Of a DNA stretch of 64,000 nt, positions 31,337 to 41,908 are shown piece after piece (the stretch's first letter is position 1; every line of letters begins with the position of its first letter). A program made the translations under genes and the position numbers. Below the pieces are notes generated by a model. It did not search any database and was not told the DNA's origin. It saw nothing but the letters and a program-made list of their open reading frames with translations. The DNA lies in assembly GCA_033297075.1 (NCBI GenBank), contig MU858110.1, forward strand, positions 62,001 to 126,000, given 5' to 3'. The stretch comes from Rhypophila decipiens. Taxonomy: Eukaryota > Ascomycota > Sordariomycetes > Sordariales > Naviculisporaceae.

Positions 31337-33103
31337 CTATGTTGAGACAGGCGCGGCAACGGCTGCTGAGAGTGATTTCTTGCTCCTCGTATTTCGGGCC
31401 CTTGTGCTTTGAACTGGCGTGCTCTTCCTCTTCTTTCCCTCCGCCTCAGTTTGAGCTGCGTTGCCCTTAGCAGCGTTCTCAGCCGCTGTGAGTGGTCTCA
31501 CTGCTATGGTCCCGGTACTCCCGGTATCTTGCGGGGCCGTAGTCTGGGTTTCGTTATCCCGGAGAGCCGTTGTGGTCTGGGTGCCGTTATCCCGGAGAGC
31601 CGCTATGGTCTGGGTGCCGTCATCCCAATATCTTGTAGCTCCGTGGTTTGACCTGCTGTTCTCTCGGGCACCTGGCAGCTCTGTAGTCTGGGCCGCTGTG
31701 GTGTGGGGTGCCGTGACCTCGGTAGCCTGTAGCTCCGTAGTTTGAGTGATCTGAGGTGCACTCCTGTCATAACTAGCTGCGTTGAGTGCTTTCTCGAGAT
31801 CTGCTTTCATTACTTCAAAAGTTTGCGAATGCGGAGTCCCATCCCTGGATGAAGGCTTGAGCACTACCGTTGCGATCGCATCGTTCGAGGAATTGAATTG
31901 TATCCTAGAAATTCTTCCTTCTTGATACTCCTGCTGTAATCTCTGCTGTGTACTTGAGGATGAGTCGTCTGATATTTCGATTGGATGGTCCGGCAGTACC
32001 GTTGTGTGTGAGCCCTCTGCTGCCTCTAATGAATGGCTGGCATCGTCAGAGGAATTGACAAGGCTTCGAGACAATGGAACCTCTCGAGGAGGGTAAGGCG
32101 GAAGTTCAGGCGAATCCCCCGTGCCTTGGGTCTGGTGCGAGGAAGGAGTATCACTCAAAAGAGAGATAACTGTACGCCGCGACATGGAGGGAGGAATACC
32201 CGTGGATGAAGACCCCGCGGCCTCGTCCTTACTGGAGGAATCCCACGGCGAGCCCAACATCGACTTGGGTATTTTCTCACCGTATTCCTTCTCAAACTCA
32301 TTTCTCAGATACTCGTCAAATTCACCGGTCTTGTGTTTCTCATGGGCTTCCCATGCTTGGCGAAGCCACTCTTCGTCGTGCTTGCCGTCTTTTATGTTCT
32401 CTGTGTACCGGGCACAGTCAACGCGGAAGTCGTCGTCGTTGCGTAGAGACTCTATGTTGGGGCGTGCATTTTCCGTTCCCGGGTCCAGGATGTGCGTATC
32501 ATCTGGGAAGTTGGCAAGTATCTCTTTCTTCTGTTCTGTCGTGAGAATCTCCCATGATTGGGGCAGTAGTAAGATATCCTAGCTGGTGTGTTAGCATAAC
32601 ATCTTTTGCCTTTTTTCCCCGTCATATCGAAGCAGGTGGGCGACACTGACCCTCAGCGCAGCGGCCGAAGCCGCAGCAAGCGGTGATTTTTCATCCGTGT
32701 AGACAAACGGTGCCTCCCATTTGATGTTACGTTTTGGTGGCCTCAGAGTCGGTGCTTTTGACCCAGTTTTGCGCCGTTTCGCCTGTTGTTGCCGGTTCGT
32801 GCTGCCGCTGCCAGTGCTGCCGCTCCCAGTACTGCCGCTCCCAGTACTGCCGCTCCCAGTACTGCCGCTCCCAGTGCCGTTCTTGTCGTTCGAGGAGGAC
32901 TGTCCTCTCCGCGAGCTGCTTCCTGTCTCCTCTGAATGGTCCTCTGAAACCGAGCGCTTTGGTTGCCCTTTTCGCCTCTCCATTCTGGCCGGCGACTGCG
33001 ATAGTTGCTCTCTGATGGACGGTCTCGCCGGGCTGGTTAGACTCTCAACATCGGGAGCTGGGGGGGATGAGAGAGGCGAGGCATCAGATGCATCGCCCGC
33101 CAT
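31337..33103 (-). CDS. ASX homology (ASXH/DEUBAD) domain protein
   Basis: Minus-strand exons 33103-32651 and 32578-31337 are joined in phase 0 across a 72-nt intron (GTCAGT donor, CTAG acceptor) and encode 564 residues. The N-terminus is disordered, with a basic Arg/Lys patch and a five-fold GSTGS repeat. The conserved domain spans the junction: WEAPFVYTDEKSPL, then DILLLPQSWEILTTEQKKEI and ANFPDD, with the charged helical continuation WLRQAWEAHEKHKTGEFDEY. This matches the ASXH domain, whose animal members (ASXL) act as cofactors of a histone H2A deubiquitinase. The C-terminal 300 residues are low-complexity, with repeated TTAP-like motifs around 31500-31760. A nuclear chromatin role is inferred. 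It is divergent from the SMAP gene. Confidence 0.78.
32811..32878. repeat. 15-bp coding minisatellite (GSTGS repeat)
   Basis: Four to five units of CCAGTACTGCCGCTC (plus strand) encode Gly-Ser-Thr-Gly-Ser repeats in the ASXH gene. The copies are almost identical, so copy number is likely to vary between strains without a frame change. Confidence 0.85.
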
Positions 33104-33753
33104 TGTTTGAGTTTAAAGAAGATTCCAGTAGTCGACGGTTGTGTGCAGGTGCAAGCACAAATGTGGAGCAATGGGGATGGATGTCTAAGAAAGAATTGAA
33201 TGCTGCAGAGTGAAGACTGATGAAGTTAATAAAAGCAGCTCTCAGGCGATTGAGCTAATCATGCCGAGATGACCAACTTGAGCATGGGATCGAATTGATG
33301 GATCAAGAAGTTGAAATGGAAACAGGAGAGGTCTGGAGCTCACTGGAGTACGGGGCTCGGCTCTAGGAAGGAGAGAGAGTGACAACCGGGGCTCCCTGCA
33401 CCAAATTAGGTATATAAGTTGTGAGGAAGTTATAACGCTGTAGTTCTCTTCTCAAGAACGTGGTGACGTTAAACTTTATAAAGGTCGACAGGCAGCTTCC
33501 ACCCAGCCGCCCAGCCCGCCGTACCCCGAAGTGAGGTGGCAGCCCAGCCATTTATTGTGCAGGGTTAGGGTTAAACACTTGCTTCACAATTTTCTGGCGT
33601 TCGGCGCCAGCCATCAACCTCACTCATAAACTTTTCTTGCTCATTCAAAACTGCACCCAATTGAGGCCGCCAAACATCCGAATGAGACAAGTACACACAT
33701 AGTGTCATCACCACACTCAATATTCTCATCCGTCCACAACTCAACCAACCATC
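33104..33753. other. Divergent promoter of the ASXH and SMAP-domain genes
   Basis: 650 bases. Near 33562-33573 is GGGTTAGGGTTA, two units of the TTAGGG telomere-type repeat, about 180 bases before the SMAP gene start. Such teloboxes can be bound by Tbf1-type factors in fungi; a function here is only inferred. Confidence 0.5.
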
Positions 33754-34863
33754 ATGGGCAACACCACCGAAAAGAAGCAGAAAAAGGAGAAGGACAAGAA
33801 GCAATCCAAAAAGTCCAAGTCTCAAGACAGCGTCGATGTGGAAATGACCGAGTCCATCTCCGTGAAGGAGAACGACAAAGAGAAGAAGAAGAAGAAGCGC
33901 AAGAGAGACGACGAGCAGGAAGAAACCGCTGCCACCGCCGCTGCAGCGGTCATTGACGAGGACAAGCCCGCTTCTCACAAGAAGCAGAAAAAGTCCGACG
34001 AAAAGAAGGACAAGAAGAAGGACAAAAAGAAGAGCAAAAATTCGACCAGCAGCAGCCGAAAAGGACCATCATCTCCATCAAAGGACCAGAAGAAGAAGGA
34101 CAAGAAATCGGGCAAGAAAGATGCCGAATCAGGCTCCTCTGACTCTTCTGATGATGACGAAGAAGAAGAAGCATTGCCGAGCGCCTCTCTTTCCTTCAAA
34201 GCCGCCCTGAAGAAATTGAAGGAGTCTTCAAATGCGCTCCAGGATGATAGACCCGAGATCTCCGCAGCCCTTAGGTCGATTCTTGCGTCTACTACCCAAA
34301 TGCTCATCCAGGCACAAGAACAAGGAGACTCGCACAGACAGCGCCAGATCATGGGCTTTGTCATGATGGTTCTTGCCGCGGTGACTGTCATGAACAAGAA
34401 GAACGAGGAATATGATGAGGATGATGAAGAAGGGGAGTCTCCTGATGCCAGCGCCTCTTCTTCTTCTTCTTCATCTTCTTCTGAGGAGGAGCCCGAGCCA
34501 AGCCCTAAGCCCAAATCAAAGTCGAAGAACAAGAATAAGGAGAAGGAGCTAGAGCCGGCCAAGAAAGCTTCAACTACCGTAACCGCTCCGCCACCTGCAG
34601 CTGCGACCGCAAACGTTGCAGAGAGATGGAACGTCGGCGGGCTTGAAGGCGGCTCTTCGCGACAGAGCAAGTTCATGAGATTACTGGGGGCCAAGAAGTC
34701 GGGCGCTGCTGATGTTCCAGCTGAAGCTGGCCAGGGGTCATCTTCCTCTTCTCGTCCCCGCGTGGATATCAATAAAGCCTCCAAGGATCTTGAGCAGCAA
34801 TTTGAGGCCGGTGTGCGCATGAAGTACGAGATGGGTGGGCAGAAGAGGGGGCTGGGCGCTTGA
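33754..34863 (+). CDS. Lysine-rich protein with C-terminal SMAP (small acidic protein) domain
   Basis: An intronless gene of 369 residues. The first 130 residues are nearly all Lys, Asp, Glu and Ser (KKQKKEKDKK, KKKKKRKRDD), suggesting nucleolar or nuclear targeting. An acidic Ser run (SSDSSDDDEEEE) and a helical central part (about 150-230) follow, then a second acidic/poly-Ser stretch. The C-terminus holds the recognisable block ERWNVGGLEGGSSRQSKFMR followed by LLGAKK, and ends DLEQQFEAGVRMKYEMGG; this is the SMAP domain pattern of the C11orf58-like family. The biochemical role of that domain is not known. The compositional bias also creates a long antisense open frame, which is not a gene. 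Confidence 0.85.
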   Translation: MGNTTEKKQKKEKDKKQSKKSKSQDSVDVEMTESISVKENDKEKKKKKRKRDDEQEETAATAAAAVIDEDKPASHKKQKKSDEKKDKKKDKKKSKNSTSSSRKGPSSPSKDQKKKDKKSGKKDAESGSSDSSDDDEEEEALPSASLSFKAALKKLKESSNALQDDRPEISAALRSILASTTQMLIQAQEQGDSHRQRQIMGFVMMVLAAVTVMNKKNEEYDEDDEEGESPDASASSSSSSSSSEEEPEPSPKPKSKSKNKNKEKELEPAKKASTTVTAPPPAAATANVAERWNVGGLEGGSSRQSKFMRLLGAKKSGAADVPAEAGQGSSSSSRPRVDINKASKDLEQQFEAGVRMKYEMGGQKRGLGA

Positions 34864-35533
34864 AAGCCCTTTCATTTCCAGTAGCATGTATTATAGCAAA
34901 CCGGTCAGATTGCAAAAGGAGTTGTGCGTTGCTTCCCAGTGCTGGAGGGATACGGCGAGCTAGCTTACACCTCCTTCGTTTCCTTTGATAGCCGAGATAA
35001 TTTATAGTCCGGCGGATATGGCAAGATAAAACAAATGGAATTAGTATCAGGAGATCATCCGCAGAAGATCAATAGACTTGATTTTGACAGGGAAAAAAAT
35101 TTGAAATAAGCAGCGGTATCGCTTGGTAAAAGATCCCATGCTTGGTGAAATCCCCGAGATGGCCCTCTCGTTTTCCATGTATATTGTTACATGCGCTTCG
35201 TAAGCCAGTGTACATGGCCATGCCCTCCCATATGAAGAAAAAAAGAGAAAAGAGAAAAAAATGGCAGCGGGAAATTGACCGAGAGGATTCTCGTCCTCTG
35301 CGCCGTCAGAACTCTGGCCTGCCCCGGGACCGGCAACACTCTCCGTCTGGTATTTATGTATGTCGACCCATAATCGCCCTGCGCCGTCTCTCGTGGACCA
35401 CAATGGCGCCGCGCTCCTCGACTGATCCCATACAATATTATATTCTTTAGATATTTGAAATGCGCCGAGAGCCAGTGGAGAATAATCTCGTCGGGCAATA
35501 TCTCGTGCGCTCGTGGCATAGCCGTGTGGTTAT
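34864..35533. other. Intergenic region between the convergent SMAP and RAMP4 genes
   Basis: About 670 bases of 3' flanking sequence for two convergent genes. Nothing else is recognised. Confidence 0.55.
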
Positions 35534-35915
35534 TCACCTGCTGCCCATGAAGAATCGGGAGAGGACTTCGAAGACGATACCGCCGAAAACGATGAAGGCG
35601 AGGAGAGCTGATGGGAGGAATATCCTTGTTAGCTACAAACCATTCCGAGCAAGACAGACACAATTGTACAGGTCCGAGTTGGACTGGAGAAGGAGCGCTC
35701 TTACCCAACCAGATAGGAGAGATAGGCGACTTCTGGACCTTCTCTGTGCGCTTCTTGATCTGGTCCTCAGACTTGCCGCGCCGCGCCTCTTGGTCCTTGA
35801 TGAACTTGGCGTTCGCACGTCGTTGTTGGGGTGTTTGCGCCTGTTTGCATGCGACTCAGGTTAGATATTGCTCTGCTTGGTCGGTTGAAGAGGAAAAGGC
35901 AGTCGGAAATACCAT
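35534..35915 (-). CDS. ysy6: Stress-associated ER protein RAMP4/SERP1 (YSY6)
   Basis: Minus-strand exons 35915-35913, 35840-35705 and 35607-35534 encode 70 residues. The first exon contributes only the ATG; GTATTT follows it directly, and the next exon starts GCGCAAACACCC, giving MAQTPQQRRANAKFIKDQEA. The cytosolic part is basic (RRGKSEDQIKKRTEKVQKSP), and a single C-terminal membrane helix follows (PIWLALLAFIVFGGIVFEVL) with a short lumenal FFMGSR. RAMP4/YSY6 is a tail-anchored partner of the Sec61 translocon. Introns are 72 and 97 nt. The gene is missed by simple frame scanning because no exon contains a long open frame. Confidence 0.93.
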
Positions 35916-36631
35916 TTTGTGAGAGAGAGGTTGTTTGTCGCGAAGCTGCCTGGTAGCTATGTGGGAGAGGCGTCGTGGGAGGTTGTAGCGTCAAGTAATG
36001 GTGTTTTTGTTGGTATGAAGTAAGAGAAGAAGTGAGTTAGGGAGAATCGCAGGAAGATCGCCAAGTCTAAGTAATATATCTTCCTCTTGTGGTGGTGGGT
36101 TGGGACAGATTGCACTCGAGAGGAAGGGATGAGATGGAATTCGGCCTTTGCAATTGCGCTCTGGAGGACACGCTACCTCACTGCACCCCTTCTGGCCATG
36201 TGTCGTTGAAAGCTTGAGTGGGGCCAATTCCGCCCAGGTCCCTGGGTGACCCCTGGCAATGGGCTTGGCATTTGGGGAATTGACCATATCATCGACCGGG
36301 CCAATGAGAGCTCATCTTTCAGCAGCGAACAAAGCACTTCAACTGAAGCCTTGTCCTCCTCACATCGAGGGACACTGGCGAGGCTAATAATCGTTCACTC
36401 ATTACGGAGTATCAAACGACGAAAGCTTGCAAAACCCGGCACAGACCCTCGAATACCGATCCAATCCTCATAACGGTCATAACGGTCATAACGTTCAATC
36501 ACTTTGTCATCACCTCTACTCCTCACACCTCGCTTTACATTCTTGTTCTGGTTTTCTCAAATCACATCTCACCTGGATTTGTTCTGTGGAAGCATACAAC
36601 CCAAAACAAGGAAAGACCAGGAGTTCTCAAG
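35916..36631. other. Divergent promoter of RAMP4 and the INA17-like gene
   Basis: About 715 bases. A short direct repeat of the 10-mer AACGGTCATA occurs two to three times at 36471-36500. No other feature is clear. Confidence 0.55.
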
Positions 36632-37375
36632 ATGAACTCACGCATGACACTCTTGAGGCCATTACGGGTCGGGGCTCTCAAGCTCTCATCTCCGTCATCA
36701 ACACCGGTCATCATGAGAGTATCAAGAACGCAACCACTCCAGTCACAAACGAGATCTTACAGCTCAGGACAAAAGTCAGCAACTGTTAGTAGCCAGCCAA
36801 CCCTAATCCATACCAACTCCCAGTAGCAACAAGCGTGAGATCATCTCAAAACCAGTACTCAATGGAATCCTCACATTTCACATTATCGCATTGGACTTTT
36901 TTTCCATAACCGAAGCACTAACCTCACTCACAAATCTCAACAGGGCGATTTCTACAAAACCTTCTCCAGACCAGTTTTAAAGGCGACCCTCCTGTCAATC
37001 TTCACCTACCAGCTCATCTACTGGGCCTGGGTGAAACTCGAGCAAGATGAGACAATTGTAGACAAGCAAGGTTAGTTAGCAAGATTTTCATCCAGCATGG
37101 CCGCTCTCATATCCCCATCCATTTCATATATCAAAAGCACACCTTTCATTTGTTTACTCCCCTTGCGGTTGGTATTCTGTTGTGACACAAAAATCGCATC
37201 CTAACATAAAGCTTCCCCCCCCCCCATAGCCGAGGTAGAAAGGTTAGAGAAACAAGTCAGAGTCCTCCACGAAGCTCAAGTCGCGGCCGAGAAGAAACCC
37301 ACAGAGATCACTACGACAGGCGGGCCCTCACAAGCAGAAGGGAAGAAGACGAAGAGTTGGTATCAGTTTTGGTGA
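36632..37375 (+). CDS. Mitochondrial inner-membrane protein, INA17-like
   Basis: Exons 36632-36784, 36944-37070 and 37230-37375 (introns 159 each, the second ending in a 12- or 13-C tract before ATAG) encode 141 residues. The first 45 residues are rich in Arg, Ser and Thr with no acid until late, a typical mitochondrial presequence (RLRSYSSGQ-like end QTRSYSSGQ). The body reads FYKTFSRPVLKATLLSIFTY then QLIYWAWVKLEQDE, one membrane helix, followed by a coiled coil (EVERLEKQVRVLHEAQVAAE) and the end WYQFW. The order RPxxK, helix, WxKLE, coiled coil is that of yeast Ina17, which with Ina22 helps ATP synthase assembly. The match is by architecture and short motifs only, so the name is tentative. 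Confidence 0.6.
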
Positions 37376-37993
37376 AGAAGATGCAGCTAATCCTGCCAGG
37401 GTCTAATTAAGTTGAAGTGGGTTGTATAATTACAAGATGCTGTGCCGAGAATGCTCGGTGGGCAGGCTGGTATGGATCTTTTATGTGTACAATATTGAAG
37501 TTATGTACATGTCCTCTATATCTGAAGCACTTTATTTCTCTTAGATTGATGTTGAGAGACGAAAATGGGTATGGCAACTGTTTGCTTTGAGGTGGCGTAG
37601 ATGAGCAACGGAAGGTACATGAATGCAACTATGGTATTGTGTACAACAAGCCAGTCCTAGAATAATATCTCTAAACAGCCATGGAGAAATCTATGTAGCC
37701 CTATTCAAATAATTCCTTTCAAGCAATAGAAGAGAAATATTACATACAAGAATCGCTGTTTCTAGCAAGCAAGAAAGCTCGGGACAAAAATAAGTGAAAC
37801 AGTTGAAATAACAAGTCTGTCCTACCGAAAACGCCAGCCCAACCCGCCATGCCAGACATCGAATCCATAAATCATGTTGAAACCATCACAATGGAACACC
37901 AGAACCCCGACAAAGTCCAGCCAGTCCAGCCAAGAAAGAAAATAACCGTCACTCTCACTCCGCCATTCCACTCAGCCTCAAGCGAAGGCTAAC
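37376..37993. other. Intergenic region between the convergent INA17-like and MID1 genes
   Basis: AT-richer 3' flanking sequence. Nothing further is recognised. Confidence 0.6.
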
Positions 37994-39989
37994 CTATATA
38001 ACCCCAGCCATCACCAACGACGCGCCGAGACTTAGTCCCGCGACCCACGAGCTCATGTACCCTATCTCACCCATCCTCCCAGCACCCGAAACCAAATGCG
38101 CACTCCCTTGATAGTTACAACTCAACTGGCCCGGCACCCTCGTAGCATAACTACTCGAGAACCCAGCATCCCCCGGCCGTGGACAGCTAAAATCCAACGA
38201 GCTCGGGCAACTCTGCACCAAGGCATAGCACAAATCATCACAGGGCAGGACCTCTTTATAAGGCCCCGGGCGAATGACCTCGTCGATCCTAGGATTTCGG
38301 CTCGAGTTATACGCCGTCAGGTTAGGAAACTTGCCAAGGATCTCGGCGTCCAATCTCTCCCCATTGGGGAACGGCTGTGACAAGGCGCGCGGGTGGTACG
38401 TATCCGTCGAGTTGGAGAAATCCTCGCATCGCGGGATGGCCACGGAACAGAGCCATTCTTTGTAGGCGGCGTTGCAGTCGCTGCAGTTTCGCACGAGCGA
38501 GTACCGCTGCACGTTGGGTGCTTCGCAGGGCACCTGGGCCATGACCTTTTTAAAGTTCTCAAACACTTCTGAAGCATAGCTGTCGTAGAACTCGGCTAGC
38601 TTTTCCGTGTCGCCAAAGGACGGATTGCTAGGCACAGAGTAGGCTACTTCGTCGCAGAATTGGAGGTTCTGAATGATGGCACAGTTTCCGTTGTCTGTCA
38701 TTCAACAGAATTAGCCGGCCTGCAATATAAAACAGAAAAGACTTGCAGTGCAAGACATGGAACGGCATACCTCTTTTTGTTGTGAAAGCTGTGGCACGGA
38801 AAACGTGACCACCTCCGCCAGGCTTTCCGTTCCCAACATTCGTCAGGTTCCCATTCTGAGCGAGGATACCTATATAGTCCGCGCTCGCGTTGAGCCCAGT
38901 AAAGTAGAACTGCTGTTTGGGGAGTTTTCCTGGTCCTCTTTTTGTCATGGCCGTCTTGACCATGTTGGCGGATTTCCCATCTTTGGTGGCCGCAATCTGC
39001 GCATATACCTGGAGACCACAATATGACTGCCGAACACCGTTGATCGACCCTTCCTTCTCATTTTGGGCAAACATGACATACGGCTGCGTGGCCATGATCC
39101 TATCGTGCAGAACGGGGTCGGAGCTGTCTGTCAGGTTATGCGTCATCAACAAGGCTCCTTGCGAGTCGGTATCCACCAATATTAAATCTGCGTCCTCTTC
39201 GGTGCTGTAACTGTGGAAGAAGGTATCCGTCGAAGCAGCGACGCGGAAGTTGTAACCACCTTGGAATTCAGCCGAGGCGTTGGACGCATGGACGCCAATA
39301 AATACAGGCCGCTCAGTAGTCAAGTTGTACATGATGGCACCCTCGGTGAAGTTGAACGTCACCTGGGTCGAGGCGTCGGCCTGGGGCCCGGGTGATTCGT
39401 TGGATGCATCGGTCGAGACATAGAGTGTCAGCTGTGGAGGACCCTGGTCCGAGTTCGATCTTGTTTTTCGTTGCGGCTGCTCGCATGTGTTGGCCGATAT
39501 GTAGACAGTCCGCCCTGACTGTCGCCGTTCAACTCGTCGCTCTTCTTCAAGCTCCTCTAGAGCATCGCCAGGGAGGTCACCAGTATCCGTACCCCTGCGC
39601 AGTTCCCTGATATCATTCCTCTCCTCTCCTGATGTGGCGGATAATTCAAAGACAAACACCTGTGTCGACCCCGGCTCGACATTCAAGGACATCTCAACAT
39701 TGTTCGTCAACGACATCACACCGACGGGCGCGCGACCAATGATACTCCTGTCGAAAGCTGCGAATTCTGGCTCGTAGGTGGGGTCATGCTGCTGGGTTGG
39801 AGCCGCTTGGAGGTCGAGTTCGAGTTCGAGGTCATGGTCTAGATCGTCTAGTATTGGAGGTAACGCTTCTTGGAGGAGGGTCTCGGCGAGGGCGAAGTGT
39901 GGGGTGAATAGGGTGAGGTAAAGCGCAATGAGGAGACATGTCGCAATCAGTGAGGCCGCAAGTCGGGATTGTAGAGGACTGAGCTGCAT
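37994..39989 (-). CDS. mid1: Stretch-activated calcium channel subunit MID1
   Basis: Minus-strand exons 39989-38771 and 38694-37994 are joined in phase 1 over a 76-nt intron and encode 639 residues. The N-terminus MQLSPLQSRLAASLIATCLL is a signal peptide or anchor conserved in fungal MID1. A long extracellular domain follows with many N-x-S/T sites (NLTDSS, NASAEF, NCSDC). The C-terminal half contains the Cys-rich domain (CAIIQNLQFCDEVAYSVPSN, RNCSDCNAAYKEWLC, PCDDLCYALVQSCPSS) and ends in a hydrophobic tail that may receive a GPI anchor. MID1 pairs with the CCH1 channel for calcium entry at the plasma membrane. An in-frame GTG upstream at 40052 is not a likely start. All conserved cysteines I expect are present. 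Confidence 0.94.
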
Positions 39990-41168
39990 CGCGAGAACGG
40001 ACCAACGCCCTCGCGGGGGCCGCCCACCGGTAAACTGAGAGACGCCCTGCACTCCGGATGACGGCAGGGGCTTGAAAAACCGTGGGTTCGTGGCTTCCGT
40101 GCGATAGTTCGAGGCCTTTTAAAGTTCGGAATTGTAAATGGTGGGACGGAGTATCGTTGCGACTGACGAACGAACCTCGAAAAGGGGGCCCTGTGGCTGC
40201 CAACGGCCTACTGCTACCAAACCGTATGTGTGCCGAATTGGTTCCAGAACCTTAGCAACTGCTGGTCGCCTAGGGCGTTCGTCGATAGAAACGTGAATCG
40301 TTTAGCAATGAACCTCGTATTAAGAAATAATAACACAGAAGCCGGTCGTCAAGTCCAACGACATTACCCCGTCCATGTTTCAACCTGCGCGACGATCCCA
40401 GCCCAGGTTCGATGCCAAGGCGAGCTGAGCAGACGGCAAACAAGGCTGCAGCTCGGATGTGGGTCCCTAAGCTCGACCGTTATGATACGTCACTTGCTAT
40501 CAAATCCAGGTGCCACGATCACTAAATCTTGATACCCGAATACCTGGACAACGATCCGGCCTCATCAAAAGGCCCAGACAATTGGGACGGAGTCCCGGAG
40601 ACTAGGAAAGAGCGGAACGAAGTCGAGGAGCTTTGCCATGCTTTCAAGGCTCAGTTAAATCAACGTCTCAGGCTAAGCGATCGAGATGCATCTGGATTAT
40701 ATCTGCACTTATCGGGGAAAAGAGAAGAGGAACCGAAACCGCAAGGCCAAAGAGCCTAGACTTGGCGACCAGTGTCCTCGAGCAAAAACAGCCACCAATT
40801 CAACGGATCCACACAAAAACAATAATCCATAAGCAAAGAAAGTCTATTCACGAAGTCGTCCAGCCCAAGGAAATCACAACCACAGACCTATTGACACCCC
40901 CATTATACGTACTCGAAAACCCCGAAAAGGAATGAAAACCTAGGCACCCATCCGTCCCATGCCTCAACCTGCCAAGATTGTCTGATTGTCCCCAGTAGTC
41001 GTCGATTTGCGTGGATCATGTCATGAATCATAACCAACGTCAAGAGAGAAAAGAGGCATTCCATCCATCATTCATGTATTCAGCTGATCCAGGCGGACCC
41101 CGTACGATTCAAGCCACACCGCTTTGGATATTGTCCGTCTCAGAGTGTCCGCTATTGCCCCCAGTACC
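39990..41168. other. Intergenic region between MID1 and YOP1
   Basis: About 1.2 kb holding the MID1 promoter and YOP1 3' flank. Open frames around 40230-40935 lack coding character. Confidence 0.5.
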
Positions 41169-41908
41169 TTACTCGGTGTGGAGGGAAGCCTTGTCGCGCA
41201 GTCCACTGGCAGTCGAGCCAGACTTGTGGAAATAACGGCCGAGGGTGGGGGACAGGAAGGAACGGAAGATGAGGTCGGCACCCCTTCATAACAATGTCAG
41301 TTCCAAACGCAGATGGTCACGTACCGATGGGGTCACTTACTTGAAAGTGGGAAGAGCCAGCCACAGGAGGAAAACAAACTTGAAGGTGTAGTAAAAGGGG
41401 AACCAGTACACAACACTAACAAGGCTCTCGATGACACTGATATTTATTAGCCATGTCGTCCGATAGAGAGAAGATCTGGATTTCTTACGTGAAAAAAGCG
41501 AATACCACCCAGTACTGCAGCAAAACAAGTTAGTAAACGATTTCTCCATAAACTGCAAGGCCGTAACTCACAGTCAGCCATTGTGTATCATCATGCGTGC
41601 TAGACGTGAAGAGCGCATCAAGCGAATAGTATCCGGGGATCACGAAACCGGCGACGTTGGTCAAGAGTTGGCCGCCTAGGTTGAAAATGATAAGGAAGAA
41701 GTAAAGCGTAACGAGGCCGATGACGGCGTAAGCCTTGGGGACCGAAGTGCTCTTCTCGAGGTTGTTCAGGGCGGGGTACTTGGACAACTGAATGATGGAA
41801 ATTAGCGTCAAAATGGTGTCGGATGTGGGATTTCCAATCAAGCTGAAGACATACCTCCTTGTCGAGCTGATTGACATATTGCTGGACGCGGTCCTGAGGG
41901 GAAGACAT
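41169..41908 (-). CDS. yop1: ER-shaping reticulon-like protein YOP1 (DP1/REEP family)
   Basis: Five minus-strand exons, 41908-41855, 41787-41572, 41514-41489, 41436-41341 and 41283-41169, encode 168 residues; the third exon is only 26 nt. Each junction restores the family sequence: DRVQQYVNQLDKE then LSKYPALNNLEKSTSVPK, TQWLT then YWVVFAFFT, VIESLVSVVYWFPFYYTFKF, and LALPTFKGADLIFRSFLSPT. Two hydrophobic hairpins bend the tubular ER membrane; partners are reticulons and the dynamin-like Sey1. The length equals that of other fungal YOP1 proteins (about 170). It is the most intron-dense gene in the window. Confidence 0.95.

Noticed and set aside
31108..31359. Arg-Gln/Ser-Gln repeat open frame on the minus strand
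   Set aside because: An alternative frame of the hexanucleotide repeat behind the ASXH gene; no start or conserved part supports it.
33975..34820. 281-codon minus-strand open frame rich in Ser, Phe and Leu
   Set aside because: A mirror of the Lys/Glu/Ser codon runs of the SMAP-domain gene; the low-complexity composition explains it.
37215..37229. Poly-C tract as a special element
   Set aside because: It is simply the pyrimidine tract before the ATAG acceptor of the second INA17-like intron.
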